Source: JAAAPF01 sp046541805 (GTDB taxonomy: Bacteria > Pseudomonadota > Alphaproteobacteria > Geminicoccales > Geminicoccaceae). From it: a stretch of DNA of 41,562 nucleotides. This document shows, piece after piece, positions 1-8,205 of this stretch. Below the pieces are notes generated by a model that was given only the letters and a program-made list of their open reading frames with translations, was not told the DNA's origin and did not search any database. How positions within the stretch are numbered: the first letter of the stretch is position 1; the number at the start of each line of letters is the position of its first letter. The stretch spans positions 1 through 41,562 of the forward strand of contig JBKHCM010000012.1 in the NCBI GenBank assembly GCA_046541805.1, read 5' to 3'. Both the position numbers and the translations under genes were made by a program.

Positions 1-198
1 TCGAGCGGGCGGCGCCGGCGGCGCTCTCAGACCGCGGCGGCGATGGTGCTGGTGGTGGTCTCGAATGCGCGGGCCCGCCCGCGCGCGGCACCGCGGAGGC
101 GCGGCCCGCGCGGCGTCGCCAGGGGGGTGGCCGCGCGCCGCGCTTTGCCCCGCCGACCATGGCCGCTATCCGTCGTGGCGGAGAGGGAGAACCGTGTC

Positions 199-1377
199 AT
201 GACGATCGAGCCGAAGATCCGCGCCTTCCACGACGAGATGACGGCCTGGCGCCGCGACCTCCACGCCCACCCCGAGCTCGGCTTCGAGGAGCACCGCACG
301 GGCGACCTCGTCGCCGCCAAGCTCGCGGCCTGGGGCCTCGAGGTCCATCGCGGCCTCGCCGGCACCGGCGTGGTCGGCACGCTCGCGGGCCGAAGCGGCG
401 CGAGCAACCGCGCCATCGGCCTGCGCGCCGACATGGACGCCCTGCCGATGGACGAGGTCTCGGGCGTGCCGCACGCCTCCACCGCACCCGGCCGGATGCA
501 CGCCTGCGGCCATGACGGCCACACCACGATGCTCTTGGCCGCCGCCAAATACCTGAGCGAAAACAGAAACTTCGCGGGCCGGGTTCACTTTATCTTTCAG
601 CCGGCCGAGGAGATGCTCGCCGGCGGCAAGCGGATGGTGGACGACGGGCTCTTCGCGCTCTTCCCCTGCGATCAGGTCTTCGGCATGCACAACGCGCCGC
701 AGCTGCCGCCGGGCCAGATCGGCGTGCGCGCCGGGCCGGTGCTGGCCTCGGCCGACTTCTTCGAGCTCCAGGTCACCGGCCGCGGCGGGCACGGCGCCTA
801 TCCCCATACCGTCATCGACCCCGCGGTGGTGGGTGCCCACATCATCACCGCGCTGCAGACACTGGTGGCGCGCGAGCTCGACCCGCTCGACAACGGCGTG
901 GTCTCGATCACCCCCATGCACGTCGGCTCCACCGACAACGTCATCGCCCCCACCGCGACCTTGGGCGGTACCGTCCGCGCCTTCAAGCCGGAGACCCGCG
1001 AACGCCTGGTGGGCGGCGTCCACCGCATCGCCCGCTGCGTCGCCGAGGGCCTGCGCGCCACCGCCGAGGTGCGGTTCACCGACGCCGCCTATCCGCCGAC
1101 GGTGGCCACCGAGGAGGAGGCCCGGCTCGCCGCCGCCGTCGCCCGCGAGGTGGTGGGCGAGGACGGGCTCGTCTGGGATCACCCGCCGGCCATGGGCGGC
1201 GAGGATTTCTCCTTCATGCTCAACAAGGTGCCCGGCGCTTTTGTGATGCTGGGTCAACAGGGCGGCGCCGATCCGATCCAGTGCCACGACCCCCGCTTCG
1301 ACTTCAACGACGCCATCCTGCCCATCGGCGCCACCTTCTGGGCGCGGCTGGTCGAGCGCACGCTGGCGCCGGCGTGA
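199..1377 (+). CDS. M20 family metallo-amidohydrolase (hippurate hydrolase-like)
   Basis: Predicted cytosolic metal-dependent amidohydrolase of the M20D/HipO-IAA-amino acid hydrolase group, which cleaves N-acyl amino acids or similar amides. The 392-residue product shows the family motifs in order: HAHPELGFEE near residue 20, GLRADMDALP near 75, the metal-binding MHACGHDGH at 100-108, FQPAEE at 133-138, and MGGEDFSF near 332-339 with a late metal-ligand His at about 363. The length fits the family. The ATG at 199 was chosen because conserved sequence begins about 17 residues after it and a GGAGAGGGAG-like purine stretch precedes it; the open frame extends upstream to 43 but only with Arg/Ala-rich translation. 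A decayed copy of its 3' end lies at 2220-2446. The substrate cannot be read from the sequence. Confidence 0.93.
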   Translation: MTIEPKIRAFHDEMTAWRRDLHAHPELGFEEHRTGDLVAAKLAAWGLEVHRGLAGTGVVGTLAGRSGASNRAIGLRADMDALPMDEVSGVPHASTAPGRMHACGHDGHTTMLLAAAKYLSENRNFAGRVHFIFQPAEEMLAGGKRMVDDGLFALFPCDQVFGMHNAPQLPPGQIGVRAGPVLASADFFELQVTGRGGHGAYPHTVIDPAVVGAHIITALQTLVARELDPLDNGVVSITPMHVGSTDNVIAPTATLGGTVRAFKPETRERLVGGVHRIARCVAEGLRATAEVRFTDAAYPPTVATEEEARLAAAVAREVVGEDGLVWDHPPAMGGEDFSFMLNKVPGAFVMLGQQGGADPIQCHDPRFDFNDAILPIGATFWARLVERTLAPA

Positions 1378-1510
1378 GCGACGTGATTGGCGCTCAAGGG
1401 TTTTGCCAGGCTGTTCGGGTCCGGCGGACGGCGCAGAGGATGCCGCCTCGGCCCGCGGTGCCGACGCCGAGCGGCTGCGGGTCGGCCGCGGGCGCAAAGG
1501 AGCCGCGCAA

Positions 1511-2206
1511 ATGACGGACTACACGCTCTACTACTGGCCGCTGCCCTTTCGCGGGCAGTTCGTGCGCGCCGTCCTCGACCATGTTCACGCGGATTGGAGG
1601 GAGGCCGGGACCGCGGCCACGCACCGGCTCATGACCACCGCGCCCGACGCTCAAATGGTCCCGCACATGGGGCCGCCCGTGCTGACCGATCACGCGCTTG
1701 GTCTCTCGCTGGCGCAGATGCCGGCGATCCTGGCCCATCTCGGGACCAAGCACGGCCTGACACCCGCAACCCCGGCCCTCGCGGCGCAGACGACGAAGCT
1801 GGTCGCCGACGCCGGCGATGTCCTCGACGAGATGACGCGCCACAACGGTGCCCAGCTGTGGACCCCGCTCGACTGGCAGGCCTATCGCCCGCGGCTCGCA
1901 CGGTGGATGGAGATCTTCGAGGCGACGGGCCGTCGTCACGGCCTGCGTCCCGAGGCCGGCCACCTGCTCGGCACCGGCGAGCCGGGCCTCGCGGATCTCG
2001 CGGCGCACGTGCTGTGGGGCACGATGACAGCCAAGTTCCAGGCGCTGCGCTCGTTGCTCGACGCGACGGCCCCGGCGATCGCCGGTCTCTGCGATCGCCT
2101 CGCCGCCCGCCCGGAGCAGGCCGCACTGCGTGCGCGCAGCGATGCCGCCTACGGCGAGCAGTGGTGCGGCGGCCAGATCGAGGCGTCGTTGCGCGCCGTC
2201 CTCTGA
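1511..2206 (+). CDS. Glutathione S-transferase-like protein
   Basis: A 231-residue protein with the two-part layout of a cytosolic glutathione S-transferase. The N-terminal thioredoxin-like part starts TDYTLYYWPLPFRGQFVRAV and is followed by a VPHMGPPVLTDH stretch, matching the cis-Pro and glutathione gamma-Glu-binding strand of GSTs. An LAQMPAILAHLGTKHGL segment then leads into an all-helical C-terminal domain. The ATG at 1511 was chosen because it begins the first thioredoxin-fold strand. The gene lies 133 bp after the M20 amidohydrolase and directly before the remnant of a second M20 gene, so it sits between two related copies. The substrate is unknown, and the family call is by pattern only. 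Confidence 0.75.
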   Translation: MTDYTLYYWPLPFRGQFVRAVLDHVHADWREAGTAATHRLMTTAPDAQMVPHMGPPVLTDHALGLSLAQMPAILAHLGTKHGLTPATPALAAQTTKLVADAGDVLDEMTRHNGAQLWTPLDWQAYRPRLARWMEIFEATGRRHGLRPEAGHLLGTGEPGLADLAAHVLWGTMTAKFQALRSLLDATAPAIAGLCDRLAARPEQAALRARSDAAYGEQWCGGQIEASLRAVL

Positions 2207-2219
2207 CGCTCCGGCCTGT

Positions 2220-2446
2220 GCAGCGCCCGGCCGGCGCCGGCGTCGCCCGCGAGCTGGGGGGGGGGCGAGGCTTGCTCCTTCAAGCTCGATCAGGTGCCAG
2301 GCGCGTTCGTGATGCCGGCGCCACCGGGCGGCGCCGATGCGATTTCGTGCCACGACCCCCGCTTCGCCTGCCACCACACCATCTCGCCCCTCGGCGCCAC
2401 CTTCTGGGCGCGGCTGGTCGAGCGCACGGTGGCGCCGGCGGCGTGA
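2220..2446 (+). pseudogene. 3' remnant of a second M20 amidohydrolase gene
   Basis: The last 57 codons (2276-2446) read in frame as the C-terminus of an M20 amidohydrolase (GAFVMPAPPGGADAISCHDP, then GATFWARLVERTVAPAA and a stop). They closely match the end of the intact gene at 199-1377; for example CTTCTGGGCGCGGCTGGTCG is identical in both. Similarity continues upstream to about 2220 in a different frame (a VAREL block at 2242-2256). Roughly a dozen codons are missing and a run of ten G lies at the junction. There is no start and no N-terminal two thirds. This is most simply a tandem duplicate that was largely deleted, with the GST-like gene now between the copies. Confidence 0.85.
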
Positions 2447-2780
2447 GGGTCCGCGGAGGGCGAGGCCTCGCCGCTCGGTCCCGCGAGAGGGCGCACGGCG
2501 TCGCGCACCTGGCCCGAGCGCCGCGCGCGTCGACGACGGGACGGCGTCTCACGCGGTCGGGCATCCTCACCGCCACGGCCCCACCGACGGCAGCAGTGCG
2601 CCAGAGAACGGTCCCAAACGAGCGCGCCGGTATGGGCGCGATCGGCCTGAAGGGGGCATCATGCGCATGTTTTGGCGCGATCGGAGACGCCTCATAAGCG
2701 GACTGTAGGGACAATGCTGTGCCGGTCCCGAAGAAAGCCGCGCTTGATCCATCCGCGGCAACTGGTGCATTGTCATCGAG
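2447..2780. other. Gene-free spacer before the PRTase-SLOG unit
   Basis: About 330 bp with no supported gene. Base composition changes within it: the first half is GC-rich like the rest of the window, and from about 2600 it becomes less so. An 11-bp direct repeat, GGCGCGATCGG, occurs at 2635-2645 and 2674-2684. It could be an operator for the downstream pair or chance. No convincing sigma-70 hexamers could be fixed here. Confidence 0.4.
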
Positions 2781-3380
2781 ATGTCGGTTCGGGAATTCAA
2801 GCACATGACGTACCCCCTCTCCGGCAATTGGCGTGCTGGGAAGGCATTTGACCTCCATACGCTTTCTAGCGTGTACATCGGCGATAATGAATTTGGGCAC
2901 CCCCAGTTCGACAACAACTACAGCGAGATGGGAAAGTTGGTCCATCAACTCAAATACGACAACGACCGCGAAGCCATCGGCCGGATCATCGAGCTTCTGA
3001 ACAATGTTGGCGGCATCGAGAATTTTGATTTTGTTATTCCGGCACCGTCGTCGAACATACGGCCCCAGCAGCCGGTGGATTTGATTGCCGAGGCGCTCGG
3101 CGCGCGACGTGGCGTGACGGTTCTGAGCGGGTTCCTCAAGAAGGTATCCGGGGGGACGCAACTGAAGAACGTCGACGACCCTGCGGAGCGCGAAAAGCTT
3201 CTGAAGGACGCGATTAAGATCGTCGGTACGCAGAATATCGCAGGCAAAGCCGTCCTCCTGGTCGATGATCTCTACCGCTCGGGTGCTACGTTGAACGCTT
3301 GCAGTGCTATCCTTCAGGAGCATGCAGGCGCGGCAGATGTCTGTGTGCTCACCATGACGAAGACGCGGAGCAAGCGATGA
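2781..3380 (+). CDS. ComF-like phosphoribosyltransferase
   Basis: Type I phosphoribosyltransferase-fold protein of 199 residues. The PRPP-binding signature is clear at 158-170 (VLLVDDLYRSGAT, acidic pair at 162-163). A ComF-type core precedes it: SEMGKLVHQLKYDND at about 48-62, a FDFVIPAPSS strand, and a QLKNVDDPAERE segment at 127-138 resembling the Q...eR region of ComF proteins. The four-Cys zinc ribbon usual at the ComF N-terminus is absent, so this is not an ordinary competence ComF. The ATG at 2781 gives the full domain; a second ATG lies eight codons later. The stop overlaps the start of the SLOG gene (ATGA), implying translational coupling. Codons are visibly less GC-rich than the neighbours', suggesting transfer. 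The base substrate is unknown. Confidence 0.85.
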   Translation: MSVREFKHMTYPLSGNWRAGKAFDLHTLSSVYIGDNEFGHPQFDNNYSEMGKLVHQLKYDNDREAIGRIIELLNNVGGIENFDFVIPAPSSNIRPQQPVDLIAEALGARRGVTVLSGFLKKVSGGTQLKNVDDPAEREKLLKDAIKIVGTQNIAGKAVLLVDDLYRSGATLNACSAILQEHAGAADVCVLTMTKTRSKR

Positions 3381-3934
3381 CGACGGTCTTTCTCTCCGGT
3401 TCGCGCAAGATCAGCCGGCTGAACGGGATGATCCGCGAGCGCCTGCAGCGAATGATCGATCAGCGCTTCGGCGTTGTGGTCGGTGACGCGAACGGTGCAG
3501 ACAAGGCACTCCAGACATTCCTTGCCGACCAGCGCTACGATAAGGTCGAAGTCTTCTGCACTAATGGGGATTGCCGGAACAATGTTGGAAACTGGCCCGT
3601 TCGCAGTATTTATGCCGACAGGAAGATGAAGGGTAGATCCTTTTACATGGTCAAGGATCTTCAGATGGCAGCTGAAGCTGATTACGGCTTGGTTCTCTGG
3701 GACGGCAAGAGCGCTGGCTCGATCAACAATGTCTGCGAGTTGGTGAAAGGAGGAAAGAAAGCCGTCGTCTACTACGCACCCGAAAAACGGTTCGCTAATG
3801 TGGCGACGACGACCGACGTCGATGGGCTGCTGGAGAAGTGCGATACTGAGGATTTCCGGGCCATCAGAAAGACGATCGCCGATGCACGCCCACAGGAAGA
3901 GCACGCTCCGCTACAGGGCGGACTGAATCTGTAA
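3377..3934 (+). CDS. SLOG-family (YspA-like) nucleotide-binding protein
   Basis: A 185-residue Rossmann-like protein of the SLOG superfamily (LOG/DprA/YspA). Visible motifs are an N-terminal strand and loop VFLSGSRKIS (4-13), VVVGDANGADKALQTFL (33-49) with the Gly-Ala-Asp turn, and ADYGLVLWDGKSAGSINNV (101-119), the WDGKS-G element typical of YspA-like proteins. Family members bind or cleave nucleotides or nucleotide-like ligands. The ATG at 3377 overlaps the phosphoribosyltransferase stop by 4 bp. Composition is unusually AT-rich for this window, like its partner. Proposed role (inference): senses or processes the product of the linked phosphoribosyltransferase. No effector domain, membrane segment or nuclease motif is visible, so calling it a defence system would be speculative. 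Confidence 0.85.
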   Translation: MTTVFLSGSRKISRLNGMIRERLQRMIDQRFGVVVGDANGADKALQTFLADQRYDKVEVFCTNGDCRNNVGNWPVRSIYADRKMKGRSFYMVKDLQMAAEADYGLVLWDGKSAGSINNVCELVKGGKKAVVYYAPEKRFANVATTTDVDGLLEKCDTEDFRAIRKTIADARPQEEHAPLQGGLNL

Positions 3935-3997
3935 ACCGCGGGCAACTTACACCCTTCATCTAAATCTTCAGTGGCGCCACCCATCTCATGATCGGGA

Positions 3998-4098
3998 GTG
4001 TCAAAAAGGATTTCTTTGTTCGACGGGCGCCCCCGGCTCCAGCAGCCGCGCCTTTCGGGCCGAACGAAGCAGTTGAGCAAGGCACCCCTTTTTGACAC
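3998..4098. repeat. 101-bp segment bounded by 12-bp perfect inverted repeats
   Basis: GTGTCAAAAAGG at 3998-4009 is matched exactly by its reverse complement CCTTTTTGACAC at 4087-4098, with 77 bp between. The arms are far too separated for a rho-independent terminator, and no T-run follows in the usual way. The layout resembles the terminal inverted repeats of a small non-autonomous element or an IS remnant. No flanking target-site duplication is evident. It lies 63 bp after the SLOG gene, at the boundary back to normal composition. Confidence 0.55.
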
Positions 4099-4321
4099 GC
4101 CTTTCGACCCCTTTCCGCGGGCCAGCGGGCCTCCGCGGCAACCATCTCGATGTCCGCTCCCCGTCCTTGGCTGCCACACTCGAGACCGGCCATTAAGCCC
4201 GCTTCCGGCCGGATTCGGGCCTGGACGCGAAGGGGACCGGCCAAGCCGCTGGCCCAATCTCGGTAGGTTTGGTATCCTAATCTCGTGTCGGCCAAGTGCC
4301 GCTCGGCGCCCCGCGGGCCGG

Positions 4322-4361
4322 CGTTCGGGAAATGCCGAACGGAGCCAGATCGGCGTTTTTT
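4322..4361 (+). terminator. Weak terminator-like hairpin with T6
   Basis: CGTTCGG (4322-4328) and CCGAACG (4335-4341) form a 7-bp stem with a 6-nt loop. A run of six T follows at 4356-4361, 14 nt after the stem. The gap is longer than in a classical intrinsic terminator, so termination is only possible. Confidence 0.25.
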
Positions 4362-4438
4362 CCTGGTGTCGCAGCGGCTTGCGGCGGGATGGGGCGCGCC
4401 GGCGGTGTCCGCGGCTACGCGGGTGCGGTGCGGGCGGC

Positions 4439-4633
4439 TCAGCGGCCGGCGCGGGGGCCGAAGATGAGCCAGACGATGAAACCGACGATGGGGAAGACCA
4501 AGAGGCCCACGGTCCACAGCGCCTTGGCGAGCACCGAGGCGTGGCTGCCGATGATGTGGTAGAGCGCGTAGACGAAGAGGACGAGACCGATCAGGCCGAT
4601 CAGGCCGGCGACTTCCAAGCCCAAGATACCCAC
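4439..4633 (-). CDS. PLDc_N-like small two-helix membrane protein
   Basis: A 64-residue hydrophobic protein with two predicted membrane helices: GLEVAGLIGLIGLVLFVYAL near 5-24, and ALWTVGLLVFPIVGFIVWLIFG near 38-59. The second helix ends FPIVGFIVWLIFGPR, resembling the P-x-x-G-x-x-x-W/Y-x-x-x-G ending of the cardiolipin synthase N-terminal (PLDc_N) family. These occur as stand-alone inner-membrane proteins of unknown role. It is transcribed away from the SDR gene, with 115 bp between their starts. The ATG at 4633 was chosen because it begins just before the first helix. Confidence is good that it is a gene, moderate for the family. Confidence 0.75.
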   Translation of the reverse strand: MGILGLEVAGLIGLIGLVLFVYALYHIIGSHASVLAKALWTVGLLVFPIVGFIVWLIFGPRAGR

Positions 4634-4748
4634 TCCCGCTGGGGCGTTCGTCCGGCCCGGCGCCTAGACCCCCGTGGGCGGCTTGGCAAGCCCTTGTCAG
4701 CGCGGATGATGGGCGGGCATCACCGCGGTCGCAAGGGCAGGGCGAACG

Positions 4749-5498
4749 ATGGAACTCGAGAACAAGATCGCGATCGTCACCGGGGCGGCGTCGGGCTTCG
4801 GCAAGGGCATCGCCGAGGCCTATGTGCGCGAGGGGGCCAAGGTCGCGTGCCTGGACGTCAACGCCAAGGGGGCGGCGGCGGTCGCCGCCGGGCTCGGCGA
4901 CGCGGCGCGGGCCTTCGGCTGCGACGTCGCGGACGGCGCCTCGGTGCGGGCCGCGGTACGGCGGGCGCACGACGCCTTCGGCCGCATCGACATCGTCGTC
5001 AACAACGCCGGCGTCAGCCACAAGAACCAATCGATGCTGGAGGTCGACGAGGCCGAGTTCGACCGCGTCTTCGCGGTCAACGTCAAGTCGATCTACCATA
5101 TGGCGCAGGCGACCCTGCCCTTGATGCGCGATCAGGGCGGGGGCTGCGTCGTCAACGTCGGCTCGACCGCCGGCGTCCGGCCGCGGCCGGGGCTGACCTG
5201 GTACAACGGCTCCAAGGGGGCGGTGAACCTGCTCTCGAAGTCGATGGCGGTGGAGCTCGCCCCCGACAACATCCGGGTCAACTGTCTCGCCCCGGTGATC
5301 GGCGAGACGGCGCTACTGGAGACCTTCATGGGCGTGCCCGACACGCCCGATAACCGCGCCAGGTTCATCGCCACCATCCCGATGGGCCGGCTCTCCAGGC
5401 CCCAGGACATCGCCCAGGCGGCGGTCTGGCTCGCCTGCGAGCGCGCCGCCTTCGTCACCGGCGTGGTGCTCGAGGTCGACGGCGGGCGCTGCGTTTGA
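4749..5498 (+). CDS. SDR family oxidoreductase (NAD-preferring, 3-oxoacyl reductase-like)
   Basis: Classical short-chain dehydrogenase/reductase of 249 residues. The cofactor loop is TGAASGFG at 11-18 and an Asp at 36 ends the second strand, which in this family favours NAD(H). NNAG is at 85-88. The catalytic residues are Asn111, Ser139, Tyr152 and Lys156 (YNGSK). The C-terminus VTGVVLEVDGG is the standard SDR ending. The ATG at 4749 follows an AGGGCG ribosome site and is the only start that keeps the first strand. The gene stands alone between divergent and convergent neighbours, so the physiological alcohol or ketone substrate cannot be inferred. Confidence 0.92.
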   Translation: MELENKIAIVTGAASGFGKGIAEAYVREGAKVACLDVNAKGAAAVAAGLGDAARAFGCDVADGASVRAAVRRAHDAFGRIDIVVNNAGVSHKNQSMLEVDEAEFDRVFAVNVKSIYHMAQATLPLMRDQGGGCVVNVGSTAGVRPRPGLTWYNGSKGAVNLLSKSMAVELAPDNIRVNCLAPVIGETALLETFMGVPDTPDNRARFIATIPMGRLSRPQDIAQAAVWLACERAAFVTGVVLEVDGGRCV

Positions 5499-5547
5499 CG
5501 GTGCCCGCCGCCGCGGACCCGCCCGCCCCACCCGAACGGGACGCGCT

Positions 5548-6681
5548 CTAGGCCAGGAGCGCGCGGACCTCGTCGAGCGTCGCCGCGACGTGGTACGCTC
5601 CGGCGGCGGCGAGCGCGTCGCCGTGGGTGGCCGGGTCGGCGCGCGAGCCGGTGAAGCCGATCGCCGTCATGCCGGCGGCGACGGCGGCGGCGACGCCGTG
5701 GGCACTGTCCTCGACGACGACGCAGCCGGCGGGTGCCACCTCCAGGCGCGCGGCGGCGTGCCGGAAGAGGTCCGGCGCCGGCTTGCCGCGGGCGACCTCG
5801 GCGGCGCTGTAGAGGTGCGGGCCGAAGGCGGCGAGCATGCCGGTGCGCTCGAGACAGAGGCGGATGCGCCTGGGCCCGGAATTGGAGGCGACGGCGCGCG
5901 GCACGGCGACGGCCGCGACCAGCGCCGGCGCGCCGGGGATCGGCTCGAGCGCGGCGGCGATCCGCTCGAGCGCGCGGGCCTCGATCACCGCCACGGCGTG
6001 GGCGACGTCGACCGCGACGCCCTGCTCGGCCGCGAGGGTGCGGACGATGGCGTCGTCGGTGAGGCCGGTGAAGCGCGCGGCGAAGGTGGCGACGTCGAGC
6101 GTGAAGCCGAGCTCGGCGAGCGCGGCGACCGAGGCCGGCGCCGCGAGGCCCTCGCTGTCCACCAGCGTGCCGTCGAGGTCGAAGATGACCGCCTCGACCC
6201 GCGCCAAGCGCGGCGCTGTCAGCGGCTTTTCGAGGAAGACGCGGGGATGGGCGTCGCCGCCGTGGGTGAGCCGGCCGCGGCCGGTCTCGACGAAGCCGTG
6301 GGCGGCGTAGAAGCCGAGGAGATGGTCCATCATCGCGGCGGTCTGGACCCGGAGCGCCGCGGCGCCGGCGGCCTGGGCGCGGCGCTCGACGGCGCGCAGA
6401 AGGCGGCTGCCGAGCCCGGCGCGCTGGTGCGGGGGATCGACCGCGAGCCAGTCGATCTCCCAGGCGCCGCGCTGGGGGCAGGTGACGGCGACCGCCGCGA
6501 GCGCGCCCGCGACGTCGAGGCCGAACACCCGGCCGTCGGCGATGAAGGCGGGCAGGCGGGTGTAGGCGGCGGCGGCCGGCGTGCGGCCGAGCCGGGCGGT
6601 ATAGTCGACGAAGGCGCGGCGCAGGAGCGCCTCGCAGGCCGCCGCCTCGGCGACGTCGATCACGCGCACCGGCACCGGCAT
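5548..6681 (-). CDS. GNAT acetyltransferase-HAD phosphatase fusion
   Basis: A single 377-residue reading frame holds two enzymes. Residues 1-153 form a GNAT N-acetyltransferase with the acetyl-CoA loop QRAGLG at 86-91 and a late FYAAHGFVETGR strand. Residues 160-377 form a subfamily IA HAD hydrolase (phosphoglycolate phosphatase/beta-phosphoglucomutase type), with nucleophile motif DLDGTLVDS from 168, a SNSGPRR motif II, the motif III Lys in ARGKPAPD, and motif IV VVEDSAHG. The linker is only a few residues, with no stop or frameshift, so it reads as a genuine fusion. The start at 6681 was chosen for its GGAGG site six bases upstream; the frame is open for 33 more codons. The joint substrate is unknown; a sugar or amino-acid metabolite is plausible. 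Confidence 0.88.
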   Translation of the reverse strand: MPVPVRVIDVAEAAACEALLRRAFVDYTARLGRTPAAAAYTRLPAFIADGRVFGLDVAGALAAVAVTCPQRGAWEIDWLAVDPPHQRAGLGSRLLRAVERRAQAAGAAALRVQTAAMMDHLLGFYAAHGFVETGRGRLTHGGDAHPRVFLEKPLTAPRLARVEAVIFDLDGTLVDSEGLAAPASVAALAELGFTLDVATFAARFTGLTDDAIVRTLAAEQGVAVDVAHAVAVIEARALERIAAALEPIPGAPALVAAVAVPRAVASNSGPRRIRLCLERTGMLAAFGPHLYSAAEVARGKPAPDLFRHAAARLEVAPAGCVVVEDSAHGVAAAVAAGMTAIGFTGSRADPATHGDALAAAGAYHVAATLDEVRALLA

Positions 6682-6775
6682 CGAAGACCTCCGCGGCAGG
6701 GACCAAGGGGCGTCGGGTGAGAACTGACGAGGTCCGGCATAGCGGCCCCGGCCCCGTTCGGCGAGACGCTCGAGG

Positions 6776-8031
6776 ATCAATCGGCTGCTCGTGAGCGCGG
6801 ATCAGTGGCGTGGGCGACAGCCTGGGTGCCGCCGGCCAGCCCTGCGTGCGCACCCCGCACGTCGACCGCCTCGCCGCCGAGGGGGCCCCGTTCGCGCGCC
6901 ATTTCGGCCAGGCGACGCCGTGCGGGCCGGCGCGCGTCGCTCTACACCGGGCTCTACGCCCTGGGCCACCGCGCGATCACCAACGGCACGCCGTTGGATC
7001 GGCCCCACACCCATCTCGCCCGCGAGCTGCGCGCGCTCGGCGAGCCGGCCCCCGTTGCCGCCGCGCCCAGCGAGACCGCGTTCCTCGCCGAGCGCTTTCT
7101 CGCCTGGCGCGACCGCCAGGCGCCGGGCTGGTGCGCGCACCTCTCCTTCATCAAGCCGCATCCGCCGCTGGTGGCCGCCGCGGCCTTCCACGCCGCGGTC
7201 CACGCGGACGACGTGCCGGCGCCCGTGGGCGGGAGCGGGGCCGAGACGGCGGCGTTGCACCCCTATCTCGGCGTCCTCGCCGCGCAGCCGCGTGCCGCCT
7301 CCTGGTGGCACAAGCCCGCCGACGACAGCGACGCGAGCCTGCGCCGGGCGCGGGCGGTCCATTACGGCCTGATCCAACACGTCGACGCCGAGATCGGCCG
7401 CGTCGTCGCCGCCCTGGAGGCACGCGGCGAGCTCGACGACACGCTCGCAGTCGTCACCTCCGATCACGGCGCGATGCTGGGCGACCACGGGCTTTGGGGC
7501 AAGGCCGGCTTCTTTGCTGAGGCGTTCCACGTCCCGCTGGTGGTGCGCGGCCCCGGGGTGGCGCACGGGCGCCGCGTCGACGCCGTGACCGAGCACGTCG
7601 ACCTGTTGCCGACGCTGGTCGAGGCGCTCGGCGGCGAGGTCCCGCTGCAGGCCGACGGCCGCGCGCTCACCCCCTGGCTCGCGGGGGAGGTGCCGCCGCA
7701 CTGGCGCCGCGCCGCCCTGGTCGAGCACGACTTCCGCGACGTCGAGAACCCCGTCTTCGAGCGCGCGCTCGGCCTGACATCGGACCATTGCCAGCTCGCC
7801 GCGCCCATCGGCCCCGAGCTCGCCTATGTCCACTTCAACGGGCTGCCGCCCCTGGCCTTCGACCTTGCGCGCGACCCGGCGATGACGCGCGCCATCGCCG
7901 CCGAGCGGGCGCACGCCCCGGCGGTCCTCGAAGCCGCCCAGGCCATGCTCACCCGCCGCATGGCCGCCGCCGAGCGCCGCCTCACCGGCGCCAAGCTCAC
8001 CGCCGCGGGCGTGGTCGGGCGGTTCGACTGA
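6776..8031 (+). pseudogene. Degraded sulfatase / phosphonate monoester hydrolase-type gene
   Basis: Remains of an alkaline-phosphatase-superfamily sulfatase. Three frames must be joined to read the N-terminus: NRLLVSADQWRG (6779 onward), then DSLGAAGQPCVRTPHVDRLA, then from about 6940 ASLYTGLYALGHRAITNG. The formylglycine motif CGPAR is split from ASLYTG by a shift inside a GCGCGC stretch, and an extra G at 6812-6814 causes the first shift. No ATG precedes the first block; a stop lies at 6740. After RELRALGEP the sequence jumps to SETAFLAERFLAW, dropping about 100 residues usually present. The rest is well kept, with the metal site TSDHGAMLGDHGLWGKAGFF. Two shifts plus an internal deletion indicate a pseudogene more than sequencing error. 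Confidence 0.75.
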
Positions 8032-8205
8032 GCGGCGAGCGGCCGCGCCGCCGCAGCGGGAGCTTGCACCATCTGCGCCGATCGCGGAATCGTGGCTCGC
8101 GGTCGGCAGCGTCCAGGTCGCGGCGGCTCGCTCGGGTGGCGGCCGGGCGTCGATCGCGGCGTCGAGGGGAGCAGGGAACAGCATGGGAGACACGATGACG
8201 CCATC

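Larger units (their letters stand above)
3935..4438. other. Gene-free region downstream of the PRTase-SLOG unit
   Basis: About 500 bp with no supported coding gene. It contains the 101-bp segment bounded by inverted repeats (3998-4098) and a small hairpin followed by T6 (4322-4361). The frames that cross it are Arg/Pro-rich and match nothing recognised. It may be residue of a past insertion at the edge of the low-GC unit. Confidence 0.45.

Noticed and set aside
1..198. Upstream extension of the M20 gene to 43
   Set aside because: The translation is low-complexity Arg/Ala/Pro; conserved sequence starts after 199.
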